A stretch of 64,000 bases of DNA from Deltaproteobacteria bacterium (GCA_021850095.1 JAJZRX010000001.1:62001-126000); one strand, 5' to 3'. Shown: positions 25,867 to 34,812, numbered from the stretch's first letter. Numbers and translations: made by a program. The notes: a model not told the origin generated them from the sequence alone.

Positions 25867-26330
25867 GGAGCCAGACCGCCCAGGATCAGGATGATGCGCC
25901 ACTCTTCGGGGCTGACCGGCTGGACCGACAGGCGGCTGCGGTTGACCAGCGGCATCCCGGCCAGGAGTGGGTTGGCCCTGATGGCAGCCAGCGTCACCGG
26001 TTTGGGCAGATCGGCCCGGTAGCGCACATCCACCATGTACCAGATCGGATTGGCTGGCGAAGCCTTGGGATCGAAATGCTCCCCGTCCGGATCCAGGGCG
26101 GTAAAATCGGGATAGCCGCCCCGGACGACATCCACGACGCCGACTACCGCCGGTTCGGCGATGCTGCTGTGATAGAACAGGGCCCGGTCGCCGGCCTTGA
26201 TGGCATCCCGCAGAAAGTTGCGGGCCTGGAAATTGCGCACCCCGTCCCAATGCTCGGTCATTTCCGGGCGCCCTTTGAGCATCTCGAACGAGAAACAGCC
26301 CGGTTCGGTTTTCAACAGCCAGTAGTTCAT
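25863..26330 (-). CDS. EVE-domain protein
   Basis: 155 residues. The PUA-like EVE domain is complete: N-terminal MNYWLLKTEPGCFSFEML, HWDGVRNFQARNFLRD, GDRALFYHSS, and WYMVDVRYRADLPKPVTL. EVE domains bind modified bases in nucleic acids, and stand-alone thymocyte-nuclear-protein-1-like members are common in bacteria. The start ATG at 26330 has only a weak SD. It sits between mlaE and mlaF with its stop overlapping mlaF, an unusual insertion into a lipid-transport operon. Confidence 0.85.
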   Translation of the reverse strand: MNYWLLKTEPGCFSFEMLKGRPEMTEHWDGVRNFQARNFLRDAIKAGDRALFYHSSIAEPAVVGVVDVVRGGYPDFTALDPDGEHFDPKASPANPIWYMVDVRYRADLPKPVTLAAIRANPLLAGMPLVNRSRLSVQPVSPEEWRIILILGGLAP

Positions 26331-26337
26331 GCTTTGC

Positions 26338-26541
26338 TCACAATAAAATGTTAATTTCCCGCATCGGCGAAAAATATCGAGGGGCATGGTTGATAAATGA
26401 ATTGTAACTGTCAAGGAAAGCAATCACCTCGTCGGCACTTGGCGGGTTAAAACGGACATTGCGGAGTTGTTGACAATCATGCCGCAACGTCTCCGGATCT
26501 GTGCCAACCAGCAGGTTGTCTTTATTCTGACAGCTGAACAT
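26338..26541 (-). CDS. small hypothetical protein linked to nucleotidyltransferase
   Basis: 67 residues (MFSCQNKDNLLVGTDPETLRHDCQQL...), soluble, with no recognised domain. Its start lies 20 nt inside the end of the nucleotidyltransferase gene, and the two move together in the operon. The C-terminal half (NPPSADEVIAFLDSYNSFINH) looks like a conserved helix. It could be the partner subunit or antitoxin of the nucleotidyltransferase; this is inferred only from overlap. Confidence 0.5.
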   Translation of the reverse strand: MFSCQNKDNLLVGTDPETLRHDCQQLRNVRFNPPSADEVIAFLDSYNSFINHAPRYFSPMREINILL

Positions 26542-27079
26542 CGTATGCTTTCCTCATTCTGTCAAAGGTTTCCATCAAACCAAAAAGTTCGAAATACCCT
26601 TCGATTCGCATCCAATCCAGAGAACTGCCGAATATTTTCATTAATGCTTCGATGTCGGCCATATCTAGCGGTGTGCGGGCAGGGTCATTATTAATAGCCT
26701 GTACTTTCAGACCGATCAGATCCTCCGGCTGTAGTACGGCGATGGTTTGTTCACCATCGAAAATAATTTTGTGGGCAGCCCGTTCCAACATCGAAAGTGA
26801 CGCAGGACGAAAGGCGTGCAAAAAGTCAAGGCTGCCTTGGCGTTTGTCGTTGGAGGTAAATTGAGTTACATTCTCAGTGGCGTGAATGCATTGATATCCC
26901 AGACTTTCGACAATCTGCCTCACCTTTGCCATGTCATTGCGATTGACAAGAAAATCAATGTCAACCGTAGAACGCTGATACCCCCACAAGCTGACGGCAA
27001 ATCCGCCAATAAGGGCATAGCTGACCTGATTCTGTTCCATGGCAGTTAGCAGATTGGATGTTACCGTCTTGAAGTCCAT
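26522..27079 (-). CDS. nucleotidyltransferase, AbiEii/MNT-like
   Basis: 185 residues of the nucleotidyltransferase superfamily. The GG-S-like core reads YALIGGFAVSLWGYQRSTVDIDFLV: GGxA(V)S followed by the metal-binding DxD (DID). LQPEDLIGLKVQAI and DMADIEALM continue the family pattern (DUF6036 or AbiEii-like). Such proteins are often toxins or enzymes of toxin-antitoxin or defence pairs. It lies between mlaE and the EVE gene; base composition looks more AT-rich than the flanking mla genes, suggesting later insertion. Confidence 0.8.
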   Translation of the reverse strand: MDFKTVTSNLLTAMEQNQVSYALIGGFAVSLWGYQRSTVDIDFLVNRNDMAKVRQIVESLGYQCIHATENVTQFTSNDKRQGSLDFLHAFRPASLSMLERAAHKIIFDGEQTIAVLQPEDLIGLKVQAINNDPARTPLDMADIEALMKIFGSSLDWMRIEGYFELFGLMETFDRMRKAYDVQLSE

Positions 27080-27152
27080 TTTTTTCCGTTACACGCGTTA
27101 GTCATAATTGTCTGCAGAGATTGTCTATGCGCTTTTTGAGGGCAGCAGACTA

Positions 27153-27923
27153 CTATCTGAAAACGACGATGATCTTGGCGATAAAAAAGTCGCACATCAG
27201 GATCATGATTGATGAAGCCACGACCGCTTTTTTGGCGGCGCTGCCGACCCCCTCGGCGCCCCCTCCGGTTGCCAGACCGACGTAACAGCCGGTCATGGAG
27301 ATCAGGCCGCCGAACACCAGCGGCTTGATCAAGCCTTCCAGGTAGTCCATGGGAACGATGAACTGGGTGAAAGCCGACAGGTACATGGTCGGGTTGATGC
27401 CGTAACCGGCGGCGATGATATAGCCCCCCAGCAGCGAGAGCACATCGGTCAGTATCGTCAGCAGCGGCATGGCCAGTAGCATGGCTTTCAGGCGCGGCGT
27501 CACCAGGCGCTGGATGATGTCGGTTCCCTCCACCCGCATGGCGTCAACCTGCTCGGTCACCATCATGGTGCCCAGTTCGGCGGTGATGGCCGAGCCGACC
27601 CTTCCGGCCACCATCAGCGAGGCCAGCACCGGCCCCAGCTCCTTGATCATGGTAACCGCCACCATACCGCCCACATAGCTGGTGGCGGCGAAGGGCTTGA
27701 GCTGGATGATGAACTGCAAGGCCATGACCATGCCGGTAAACAGTCCGGTCAGCAGGCAGATGAAGAGCGAGCCGAAACCCAGTTTGTCAAATTGCACCGC
27801 AAATTCACGATAGTAGCCGGGCTTGCGGAATATACGTGCAACGGCGCGGCACGACAGCAGGCACAACCCCTGCAGGTCGCCGAAAAAGCGGATCAGCAGG
27901 CTATCGATGACGGCGATGTTCAT
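27153..27923 (-). CDS. mlaE: MlaE-type ABC transporter permease
   Basis: 256 residues with five to six membrane helices. Family landmarks are VQFDKLGFGSLFICLLTGLFTGMVMALQ, the conserved TMIKELGPVLASLMVAGRVGSAITAELGTM block (MlaE EQ-loop) and VDAMRVEGTDIIQRLVTPRL. It is the membrane channel of the MCE lipid-transport ABC system. The start lies 3 nt after the lon stop, so it is cotranscribed with lon. Its ATPase partner is 1.3 kb downstream, separated by the nucleotidyltransferase pair and EVE gene. Confidence 0.9.
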   Translation of the reverse strand: MNIAVIDSLLIRFFGDLQGLCLLSCRAVARIFRKPGYYREFAVQFDKLGFGSLFICLLTGLFTGMVMALQFIIQLKPFAATSYVGGMVAVTMIKELGPVLASLMVAGRVGSAITAELGTMMVTEQVDAMRVEGTDIIQRLVTPRLKAMLLAMPLLTILTDVLSLLGGYIIAAGYGINPTMYLSAFTQFIVPMDYLEGLIKPLVFGGLISMTGCYVGLATGGGAEGVGSAAKKAVVASSIMILMCDFFIAKIIVVFR

Positions 27924-27926
27924 CTG

Positions 27927-30242
27927 TTACAGCGCCGCCGCCAGTGCCTCGGCCGCCTCGTTGATGAAGATGAACTGCAATTCAGCGCGCACATTGTCGG
28001 GGATATCCTCCAGGTCGTCGCGGTTGCGTTCCGGGGCCACGATGGTGCGCACGCCGGCCCGGTGCGCCGCCAGAACCTTTTCCTTCAGACCGCCGATGGC
28101 CAATACCCGGCCGGTCAGCGTGATCTCGCCGGTCATGGCGACATTGCGCTTGGCCGGTTTATCGGTCAGAAACGATACCAGCGCCGTCACCATCGTTACC
28201 CCGGCCGAAGGGCCGTCCTTGGGAATCGCCCCGGAAGGGACGTGGATGTGGATGGTGCGGTTTTCAAAAGCCTCCGCCTGGATGCCGAATTCTGCGGCGT
28301 GGGCCTCGATATACGAAAGCGCCGCCCGGGCCGATTCCTTCATCACGTCGCCCAGCGAACCGGTCAGGATCAGCTCGGCTTTGCCCGGCATGGCGGTGAC
28401 CTCCACGAAGAGGATGTCGCCTCCGGTCTCGGTCCAGGCCATGCCCGTCACAACACCGATCCGGTCGTTCTCGGCCGCCACCTCGTTGTAGAATTTCTTC
28501 GGGCCCAGCAGCTCGGCCACGCTCTCGGGGGTGATCTGGGTGCGCGGCTCCTTGTTCTGGGTGATTTCCTTGGCCACCTTGCGGCAGATCGAGCCGATCG
28601 TGCGCTGCAGGTTGCGGACCCCCGCCTCGCGGGTGTAGTCGCTGATAACCTTCTGCAGGGCCGCATCGCTGAATTCGGGTTCGCGCCCCTGCAGGCCGTT
28701 TTCTTCGGTCTCGCGGCGGATGATGAAGTTGCGGGCGATGTGCAGTTTTTCCTCGCTGCTGTAGCCGGCCAGACGAATGACCTCCATGCGGTCTTTTAAG
28801 GGGCCGGGGATCGGGTCGAGCTGGTTGGCGGTGGTGATGAACATGACTTTGGACAGGTCGAAGGGCACGTCCAGGTAATGGTCGTTGAAGGAGAAATTCT
28901 GTTCCGGGTCCAGCACCTCCAGCAGGGCCGAAGCCGGGTCGCCGCGGAAGTCGTTGCCCAGTTTGTCAATCTCGTCCAGCATGAAGATCGGGTTGTTGGC
29001 GCCGCAGCGGAAAAGCTCCTTGATGATGCGCCCCGGCAGGGCGCCGATGTAAGTGCGGCGGTGGCCGCGTATCTCGGCCTCGTCGCGCACCCCCCCCAGG
29101 GAGATACGGATGAACTTGCGCCCCAGGGAACGGGCGATGGATTTGCCCAGGGATGTCTTGCCGACGCCGGGCGGTCCGACGAAGCAGAGCACCGGCCCTT
29201 TCATGTTGTCCTTCAGCGAGCGCACCGCCAGAAACTCGAGAATCCGTTCCTTGACTTTTTTCAGATTGTAGTGGTCTTCGTTTAAGATCTCTTCGGCCCG
29301 GTTGATGTCCAGGCTGTCGGTCGTGCCGCTGTTCCAGGGCATTCCGGCCAGATAATCCAGGTAGGTGCGTGAGACGTTGTATTCCGGCGAAGCCTGGTTG
29401 ATCCGCTCCAGGCGCTTCAGCTCCTTGTCGGCCACCTTTTTGACATCCTCCGGCAGGCCGGCTTCCTCGATCCGCTTGCGCAGTTCATTCATGTCGGCCG
29501 TGCGCGGATCCTCATCCCCCAGCTCTTCCTGAATGTGCTTCATCTGCTCACGCAGGATGTATTCCTTCTGGTTCTTGCCGACCCGTTTGGTAACCTCGCC
29601 GGCGACTTCATTTTTTACCTGCATGCGCTGCACTTCATTGGTCAGATACACATACACCTTTTTCAGTCGTTCCAGCGGATCGACGGTCTCCAGCAACTCC
29701 TGCAGGTCGCTGGCCGGCAGGTTGACGTACAACGCCACCAGATCGGAAAGCCGGGCCGGATTGTCGATGTAGTCGATCATTTTCATGACGTCGTCCGGCA
29801 GCGGCTTGCCATGGGACAAGGCAATCTTCAGCAGGGCGTTCAGGCTCTGCACCAGCGCTTCCGAAACCAGGTTCTTCTCGACGAACTCGCGCACGATCTC
29901 GCAGTGAGCCAGGGTGATGGCGCCGCTCCGTTCGGTATCCAGAATCCGCAGACGGGTGACCCCCTCCAGGGAAACCTTGTAGCGGCCGTCGTCCAGTTTC
30001 CTGACCTGGTTGACCTTGCAGAGTGTGCCGATTGCGCTGCGCAGGCCGGGAGATCCTGTGTTGGCGTTTTCAGGCGTTTCGAAAACAAATACCAGATAGC
30101 TTTCATAGTTTTTCGCTTCGCGGAAGGTTGCCATTTCCTTTTCGCTGACAAATACCGGAAAGAGCATATAGGGAAATACGACCATCTCCTGTTGGATATA
30201 CAGCGGCAGTTTTTCGGGTATTTCTATGGTTGTATGCGGCAT
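27927..30242 (-). CDS. lon: ATP-dependent Lon protease
   Basis: 771 residues. The N-terminal LAN substrate domain (LPLYIQQEMVVFPYMLFPVFV), a coiled region and the AAA+ module (Walker A GPPGVGKTS, Walker B IFMLDEIDK) are followed by the protease domain. The Ser-Lys dyad lies in PKDGPSAG and GLKEKVLAA. It degrades misfolded and regulatory proteins in the cytoplasm. The start is ATG at 30242 behind AAAGGAT; the longer ORF-track start has no support. The first Mla gene follows directly. Confidence 0.94.
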   Translation of the reverse strand: MPHTTIEIPEKLPLYIQQEMVVFPYMLFPVFVSEKEMATFREAKNYESYLVFVFETPENANTGSPGLRSAIGTLCKVNQVRKLDDGRYKVSLEGVTRLRILDTERSGAITLAHCEIVREFVEKNLVSEALVQSLNALLKIALSHGKPLPDDVMKMIDYIDNPARLSDLVALYVNLPASDLQELLETVDPLERLKKVYVYLTNEVQRMQVKNEVAGEVTKRVGKNQKEYILREQMKHIQEELGDEDPRTADMNELRKRIEEAGLPEDVKKVADKELKRLERINQASPEYNVSRTYLDYLAGMPWNSGTTDSLDINRAEEILNEDHYNLKKVKERILEFLAVRSLKDNMKGPVLCFVGPPGVGKTSLGKSIARSLGRKFIRISLGGVRDEAEIRGHRRTYIGALPGRIIKELFRCGANNPIFMLDEIDKLGNDFRGDPASALLEVLDPEQNFSFNDHYLDVPFDLSKVMFITTANQLDPIPGPLKDRMEVIRLAGYSSEEKLHIARNFIIRRETEENGLQGREPEFSDAALQKVISDYTREAGVRNLQRTIGSICRKVAKEITQNKEPRTQITPESVAELLGPKKFYNEVAAENDRIGVVTGMAWTETGGDILFVEVTAMPGKAELILTGSLGDVMKESARAALSYIEAHAAEFGIQAEAFENRTIHIHVPSGAIPKDGPSAGVTMVTALVSFLTDKPAKRNVAMTGEITLTGRVLAIGGLKEKVLAAHRAGVRTIVAPERNRDDLEDIPDNVRAELQFIFINEAAEALAAAL

Positions 30243-30325
30243 GGGGGCTGATCCTTTGGTTGTCTTGGGTTGCTCTCTGATTTCAAGCTTGCCACAATAG
30301 CACAATTGAAGCGGTAATTAAAGCG

Positions 30326-30907
30326 TCAGACCGGCTGACCCTCGCGCACCCTGGCGGCAACCACCCGAACGCGGGCCGAAGAACCGTACAGTTCACGGTA
30401 CAGCAGGGTCAGAAAACGGAGCGTGACCAGCTTGTGTATGGCGGCCTGGGTCAGGCGGTACAGCCAGAAACGGGTGCGGGATGGGGTGGGGCTGCCCAGG
30501 AGCAACGGGCAAAAGTCACTGAGCTGCAGCGAAACGCGTACGCCTTCCCGATCGGGAGCAACCGTGAAACGTAGTTCGCCGCGGTGGCACTGGCGAGGCT
30601 GCACCAGAAATCCGCCGCAGATGCGGATAACCAGATCGTCCTTTTCAAGCGCGGGGGGGAGGAAGCTGATCAGACTCAGGCGGCTGCCCAACAGGCGGAA
30701 TTCGATGCCGTTATTCAGCTGCAGCGGGCGGATGACCGAAAGGGTGCAGCTGCGGATATAATCCAGATAGCGCGTCATCAGCTCTTGTGGGGAAAGGGCG
30801 CCGGCAATATCGGAGGGGAAGACGCTCCACTGAACCGAGAAAACCGAGTTGTCGTCCAGCAGCACCTGCTGGCAGGATATTTCCTGATCCGAAGAAGTTG
30901 ACATCAT
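30326..30907 (-). CDS. hypothetical protein
   Basis: 193 residues, soluble, family not recognised. The middle part alternates beta strands (IEFRLLGSRLSLISFLPPAL, LRFTVAPDREGVRVSLQLSDF) and the C-terminal part is helical and basic (FWLYRLTQAAIHKLVTLRFLTLLYRELYG). The pattern recalls a START/SRPBCC-like fold, but this is only an impression. It lies 83 nt upstream of lon on the same strand. Confidence 0.6.
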   Translation of the reverse strand: MMSTSSDQEISCQQVLLDDNSVFSVQWSVFPSDIAGALSPQELMTRYLDYIRSCTLSVIRPLQLNNGIEFRLLGSRLSLISFLPPALEKDDLVIRICGGFLVQPRQCHRGELRFTVAPDREGVRVSLQLSDFCPLLLGSPTPSRTRFWLYRLTQAAIHKLVTLRFLTLLYRELYGSSARVRVVAARVREGQPV

Positions 30908-30969
30908 GGGCCATATTCTGCCAGCTGCTTCAAATATTGCAATCTAAATTACGGAGATGATTTTCAGGC

Positions 30970-30997
30970 TTGACAAGTTTCAAAATTGTATTAAGAT
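30970..30997 (+). promoter_or_regulatory. sigma-70-type promoter of small unit
   Basis: TTGACA at 30970-30975 and TAAGAT at 30992-30997 are separated by 16 nt. Transcription would start near 31004, just before the small ORF at 31025. Confidence 0.6.
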
Positions 30998-31024
30998 AAA
31001 TATCATCTTGTTAGGAATCAAATC

Positions 31025-31111
31025 ATGAACCGAAAGGAGACCCTGCCAATGTGGACTGATAGATTCAGGATTCGTCCGGTATCCCACTGTAAAGAGGGTT
31101 GCCATAGTTAG
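31025..31111 (+). CDS. possible 20-28-residue peptide
   Basis: ATG at 31025 or 31049 opens a short frame ending TAG at 31109. The shorter form, with AAAGGAGA 9 nt before its ATG, begins MWTDRFRIRPV and ends SHCKEGCHS, with a CxxxC pair. It is preceded by a good promoter and followed by a GC-rich stem-loop and terminator, so it forms its own transcription unit of about 175 nt. No family is recognised. It could equally be accidental coding in a structured RNA. Confidence 0.35.
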   Translation: MNRKETLPMWTDRFRIRPVSHCKEGCHS

Positions 31112-31113
31112 CC

Positions 31114-31179
31114 CGCCGCCAACCGGCTGCGGGCGTCCAGAAGCGAGAAGCCCCGGCCCGAAACCGGGGCTTTTTTTTT
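31114..31179 (+). ncRNA. stem-loop and terminator resembling IS200/IS605 right end (omega-RNA 3' end)
   Basis: GCCCGC-N12-GCGGGC is followed by AGAAGCGAGAAG and a hairpin AGCCCCGG...CCGGGGCT with a T9 tail. The AAGCGAGAAGCCCC block just before a GC hairpin is the pattern I know from the 3' ends of TnpB genes and their guide RNAs. No tnpB or tnpA remains here, so it may be a relic or a domesticated RNA. The terminator itself is certain. Confidence 0.4.
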
Positions 31180-31251
31180 GTCGGTGGATGATTAATCTGT
31201 TATGATGCGCCCCGACACAGCTTGAGACTACATTCCGACGAAGAGAACAGT

Positions 31252-32487
31252 ATGAAAAAATATCTGATTATTCTGGCTGCCGTCCTTGCCATAGCCGCGA
31301 CGGGCGGCTATTTTTTCTACAAACGCACCCCCGAGATAACCTACCGAACCGCCAGAATCGAACGCGGTACGGTCGTTTCCACCGTCGCCGCCACCGGCAA
31401 CCTGTCGGCCGTGACAACGGTCCAGGTCGGCACCCAGGTTTCCGGCACGATCCAGAAGCTCTACGTTGATTTCAATTCGCGGGTCAAAAAGGGGCAGGCG
31501 ATTGCCGAGATCGACCCTTCGCTGTTCAACGCCTCGGTGGAACAGTCGCGGGGCAACTTTCTGACCGCGGAAGCCAACCTGCAGAAGGCCAAAGTCGCTT
31601 TGGCGGATGCCGAGCGGACTGTGGGGCGCAACCGGAAGCTGCTGGCCGACGGCATTATCTCCCAGGCGGACTATGACGTTTCCGAAACCGCCCTGCAATC
31701 GGCCAAAGCATCGGTCAAGGCTGCCGAGGGGAGTGTGGCCCAGACCCGCGGCTCACTGATGCAGTCCGGCACCAACCTGCGTTATTCCGTCATCCGCTCG
31801 CCGGTGGACGGCGTCGTTATCTCCCGAGCGGTGGATGTCGGCCAGACCGTGGCGGCCTCCTTTTCGACCCCGACCCTCTTCACCATCGCCAAGGATCTGA
31901 CCAAGATGCAGATTGAAGTCAGCGTGGACGAGGCCGACATCAGCCGTATCCAGCTCCATCAGCAGGTCACCTTCACGGTTGATTCCTATCCGGAGCAAAA
32001 CTTCCATGGCCAGGTCGTCCAGATCCGCAGTGCGCCGATCATTACCCAGAATGTGGTTACCTATGTGGTGGTGGTCAATGTCGACAACAGCGACCTGAAG
32101 TTGAAACCAGGCATGACCGCCAATGTTTCGATCGAAATCGCCAAAAAGGATGATGTTCTCAAACTTCCGCCGGCTGCCCTGCGTTTCAAACCCAAGACAA
32201 AAGCTGACGAGTCGAAAGCCAGAAGTGGCGGAGAACGCAATGGCTCCGGCATGCAGCGCCCGGCATCCCCCGGCGGCGGCCGTAAGGCGGGTGTCGGCCA
32301 GCAGGTCTACATCCTCAAGGACAACAAACCGACCGCCGTGCCGGTCAAGACCGGCATCGCCAACAACAGCAGCATCGAGCTGCTCGAGAGTACCTTGAAG
32401 GAAGGAGACGAGGTCGTGGTCGAGCAGAGCGGCGGAGAAAACAACAAGAAGAAATCCGCCGGTTCACCGATGGGGCGGCCGTTCTAG
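31252..32487 (+). CDS. macA: MacA-type efflux periplasmic adaptor
   Basis: 411 residues. An N-terminal membrane anchor (YLIILAAVLAIAATGGYFFY) is followed by the HlyD/RND-type order: lipoyl half (VQVGTQVSGTIQKLYVDFNSRVKKGQAIAEIDP), helical hairpin, second lipoyl half (VIRSPVDGVVISRAVDVGQTV), beta barrel and membrane-proximal domain. A low-complexity Ser/Gly/Lys insertion (residues about 325-355) is unusual. The start is ATG at 31252 behind GAAGAGAA. It is first in a tight operon with the ATPase and permease. Confidence 0.9.
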   Translation: MKKYLIILAAVLAIAATGGYFFYKRTPEITYRTARIERGTVVSTVAATGNLSAVTTVQVGTQVSGTIQKLYVDFNSRVKKGQAIAEIDPSLFNASVEQSRGNFLTAEANLQKAKVALADAERTVGRNRKLLADGIISQADYDVSETALQSAKASVKAAEGSVAQTRGSLMQSGTNLRYSVIRSPVDGVVISRAVDVGQTVAASFSTPTLFTIAKDLTKMQIEVSVDEADISRIQLHQQVTFTVDSYPEQNFHGQVVQIRSAPIITQNVVTYVVVVNVDNSDLKLKPGMTANVSIEIAKKDDVLKLPPAALRFKPKTKADESKARSGGERNGSGMQRPASPGGGRKAGVGQQVYILKDNKPTAVPVKTGIANNSSIELLESTLKEGDEVVVEQSGGENNKKKSAGSPMGRPF

Positions 32488-33171
32488 ATGAATCATGTAA
32501 TCAGCCTGACCGATATCCGCCGCGTTTTTACCATGGGCGAGCAGCAGTTCGAGGCGCTCAAGGGGGTTTCCTACAGCGTGGCGGCCGGTGAATTCGTCGC
32601 CATCATGGGCGCCTCCGGCAGCGGTAAATCCACCTGCATGAACATCCTGGGCTGCCTGGATCGCCCCACCTCCGGCCAGTACCTGCTGGACGGGCTGGAT
32701 GTGGGGGGGATGGACGGCAATCAGCTGGCTGAAATCCGCAACCGCAAGCTCGGTTTCGTCTTTCAGGGTTTCAATCTGCTGGCCCGCACTCCGGCGCTGG
32801 AGAATGTGGAGCTGCCGCTGGTCTACGCCGGGTTTTCCTCAAAGGAAAGGAATATAAAAGCCCTGGCGGCCCTGGAGCAGGTCGGGCTGGCCGGCAAGGA
32901 AAACAACCATCCCAGCCAGCTTTCCGGCGGGCAGCAACAGCGGGTTGCCATCGCCCGGGCACTGGTTAACGCTCCGGCCGTGATCCTGGCCGATGAACCG
33001 ACCGGCAACCTGGACAGCGCCACCACCGAAGAGATCATGGAGCTTTTCACGAATCTCAACCGCCAGGGGATTACGATCATCATGGTCACCCACGAGCACG
33101 ACGTGGCGGCCTATGCCAGCCGCCAGATCACCTTTCGCGATGGCCACATCATCGCCGATACGACCAGATGA
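32488..33171 (+). CDS. MacB-type ABC transporter ATPase
   Basis: 227 residues. Complete nucleotide-binding domain: Walker [11 protein letters not shown]-loop FVFQGFNLL, signature [16 protein letters not shown], Walker [14 protein letters not shown] and H-loop VTHEHD. This is the LolD/MacB subfamily. The start follows the adaptor stop directly (0-nt gap) and its stop overlaps the permease start by 4 nt. In Geobacter-type systems the ATPase and permease are separate, unlike fused MacB of E. coli. Confidence 0.92.
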   Translation: MNHVISLTDIRRVFTMGEQQFEALKGVSYSVAAGEFVAIMGASGSGKSTCMNILGCLDRPTSGQYLLDGLDVGGMDGNQLAEIRNRKLGFVFQGFNLLARTPALENVELPLVYAGFSSKERNIKALAALEQVGLAGKENNHPSQLSGGQQQRVAIARALVNAPAVILADEPTGNLDSATTEEIMELFTNLNRQGITIIMVTHEHDVAAYASRQITFRDGHIIADTTR

Positions 33172-34397
33172 TGGACTTTCTCCAGACCTTCAAAATAGCC
33201 CTGCGGGCCCTGCGCACCAACAAGATGCGCTCCTTTCTGACCATGCTGGGCATCATCATCGGCATCGCCGCCGTGATCGCCATGATGGCGGTCGGCTCCG
33301 GGGCCAGCTATGTCATCTCGCAGCAGATCGCCAGCATCGGCAGCAATATCATCCTGGTCATCCCCGGCTCCACCACCAGCGGTGGTCTGCGCACCGGCAG
33401 CGGCGGGGCCCAGACTCTGACCAGTGACGATGTCAAGGCGATCATGAGCGAATGCCCCTCGGTGGCCCTGGCGGCCGGAACGGTGCGCTCGTCCGGCCAG
33501 GTGGTCTACGGCAACATGAACTGGTCGACCGTGATCATGGGGGGCGGGCCGGAGCTGTTCGAGATCCGCGAATGGGGTGTTTCCAACGGCCGCAGCATCA
33601 GCCAGCAGGATGTGGACGGGGCCGTCAAGGTCTGTCTTCTGGGGCAGACCGTGGCCGACAACCTCTTCGGCGCGGCCGACCCGGTCGGCAATATCATCCG
33701 CATCAAAAAGATCCCCTTCACGGTCATCGGTGTTCTGGAGAGCAAGGGGCAGTCCCCCCAGGGGGTGGACCAGGATGATACGGTTTTTGTTCCGCTGCGG
33801 ACGGCCCAGCGCAATCTGGTGCGGGCCCAGCGCACCAACAGTGTCGGGGCCGTGATGGTCAAGGCCAGGAGCGAAGAGCTGCTGGCCAAGGCTGAAGAGG
33901 AGATCAACGCTCTGCTCAACCAGCGCCACCGCATCACCGGCGGCAAGGAGCCGGATTTCTCGACCCGCAACCTGTCCGAGATTCTGGCGGTGGCGGAGCA
34001 ATCCTCCAAGGCCATGTCGCTGCTTTTGGGGGCGGTGGCTTCCATCTCGCTGATCGTGGGAGGCATCGGCATTATGAACATCATGCTGGTGTCGGTCACC
34101 GAGCGTACCCGCGAGATCGGCATCCGCATGGCGATCGGCGCCAAGAAAAACGATATCCTGCTGCAGTTCATGACCGAGGCGGTGCTGCTGACGCTGCTGG
34201 GGGGGGTGATCGGCATCGCCCTGGGCGCCGCCGGCGCCACGGTTGTGTCACATATGCTGGAGTGGCCGACCCTGATTTCACTTCCCTCAATCACGGTCGC
34301 TTTCTTTTTCTCCGGCGCGGTCGGAATCTTCTTCGGTTTCTACCCGGCCAAAAAAGCGGCCGGTCTCAATCCAATCGATGCCTTGAGGTATGAATAA
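33168..34397 (+). CDS. MacB/FtsX-type ABC transporter permease
   Basis: 409 residues. The order is an N-terminal helix (MLGIIIGIAAVIAMMAVGSGA), a large periplasmic MacB-PCD domain (about 50-255), then three helices ending PAKKAAGLNPIDALRYE, the classical MacB C-terminus. Together with the adaptor it forms a tripartite mechanotransmitting exporter for macrolides, peptides or lipids; the substrate is unknown and no outer-membrane TolC-type gene is in the window. Confidence 0.92.
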   Translation: MMDFLQTFKIALRALRTNKMRSFLTMLGIIIGIAAVIAMMAVGSGASYVISQQIASIGSNIILVIPGSTTSGGLRTGSGGAQTLTSDDVKAIMSECPSVALAAGTVRSSGQVVYGNMNWSTVIMGGGPELFEIREWGVSNGRSISQQDVDGAVKVCLLGQTVADNLFGAADPVGNIIRIKKIPFTVIGVLESKGQSPQGVDQDDTVFVPLRTAQRNLVRAQRTNSVGAVMVKARSEELLAKAEEEINALLNQRHRITGGKEPDFSTRNLSEILAVAEQSSKAMSLLLGAVASISLIVGGIGIMNIMLVSVTERTREIGIRMAIGAKKNDILLQFMTEAVLLTLLGGVIGIALGAAGATVVSHMLEWPTLISLPSITVAFFFSGAVGIFFGFYPAKKAAGLNPIDALRYE

Positions 34398-34398
34398 T

Positions 34399-34812
34399 AT
34401 GAGCTATTGTCCGATGTGTCAGCGCTGGGAGCATGACAGTGATCTGCGGATCATTGAAATGAAGCATTCCTACGTCGTCCTCAACCGTGACCAGTTTTTT
34501 CCCGGCTATACCCTGCTGTTTACCAAAATCCACGCCATCGAGCTGTTTCAGCTGGATCAGGCGGTGCGCTCGGAACTGATGGAGGAGGTCAGCCGGGTGG
34601 CCCAGGCGCTCCACAGCGTTTTTGCCCCCGACAAGATCAATTATGAATTGCTGGGCAACATGGTGCCGCACATCCACTGGCACATCGTGCCGCGCTTTGC
34701 CTCGGAGGCGCTCTGGCCGCGTCCGATCTGGGCCGAGCAGCATGATGAGGTTCTTATGACTCCGGAAGAATACCAGCAGCGCATCGAAACCATCAGGAGC
34801 GCGCTGACATGA
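34399..34812 (+). CDS. HIT-family nucleotide hydrolase/transferase
   Basis: 137 residues. The histidine triad HIHWHIVPR lies near residue 95, and the N-terminal CPMCQRW resembles the zinc-ribbon-like start of many HIT proteins. HIT proteins cleave nucleotidyl-phosphate bonds (for example Ap4A or AMP-linked substrates). The start at 34399 gives a better SD spacing than the ATG at 34390, which overlaps the permease stop. Its 3' end overlaps the M16 gene by 4 nt. Confidence 0.88.
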   Translation: MSYCPMCQRWEHDSDLRIIEMKHSYVVLNRDQFFPGYTLLFTKIHAIELFQLDQAVRSELMEEVSRVAQALHSVFAPDKINYELLGNMVPHIHWHIVPRFASEALWPRPIWAEQHDEVLMTPEEYQQRIETIRSALT

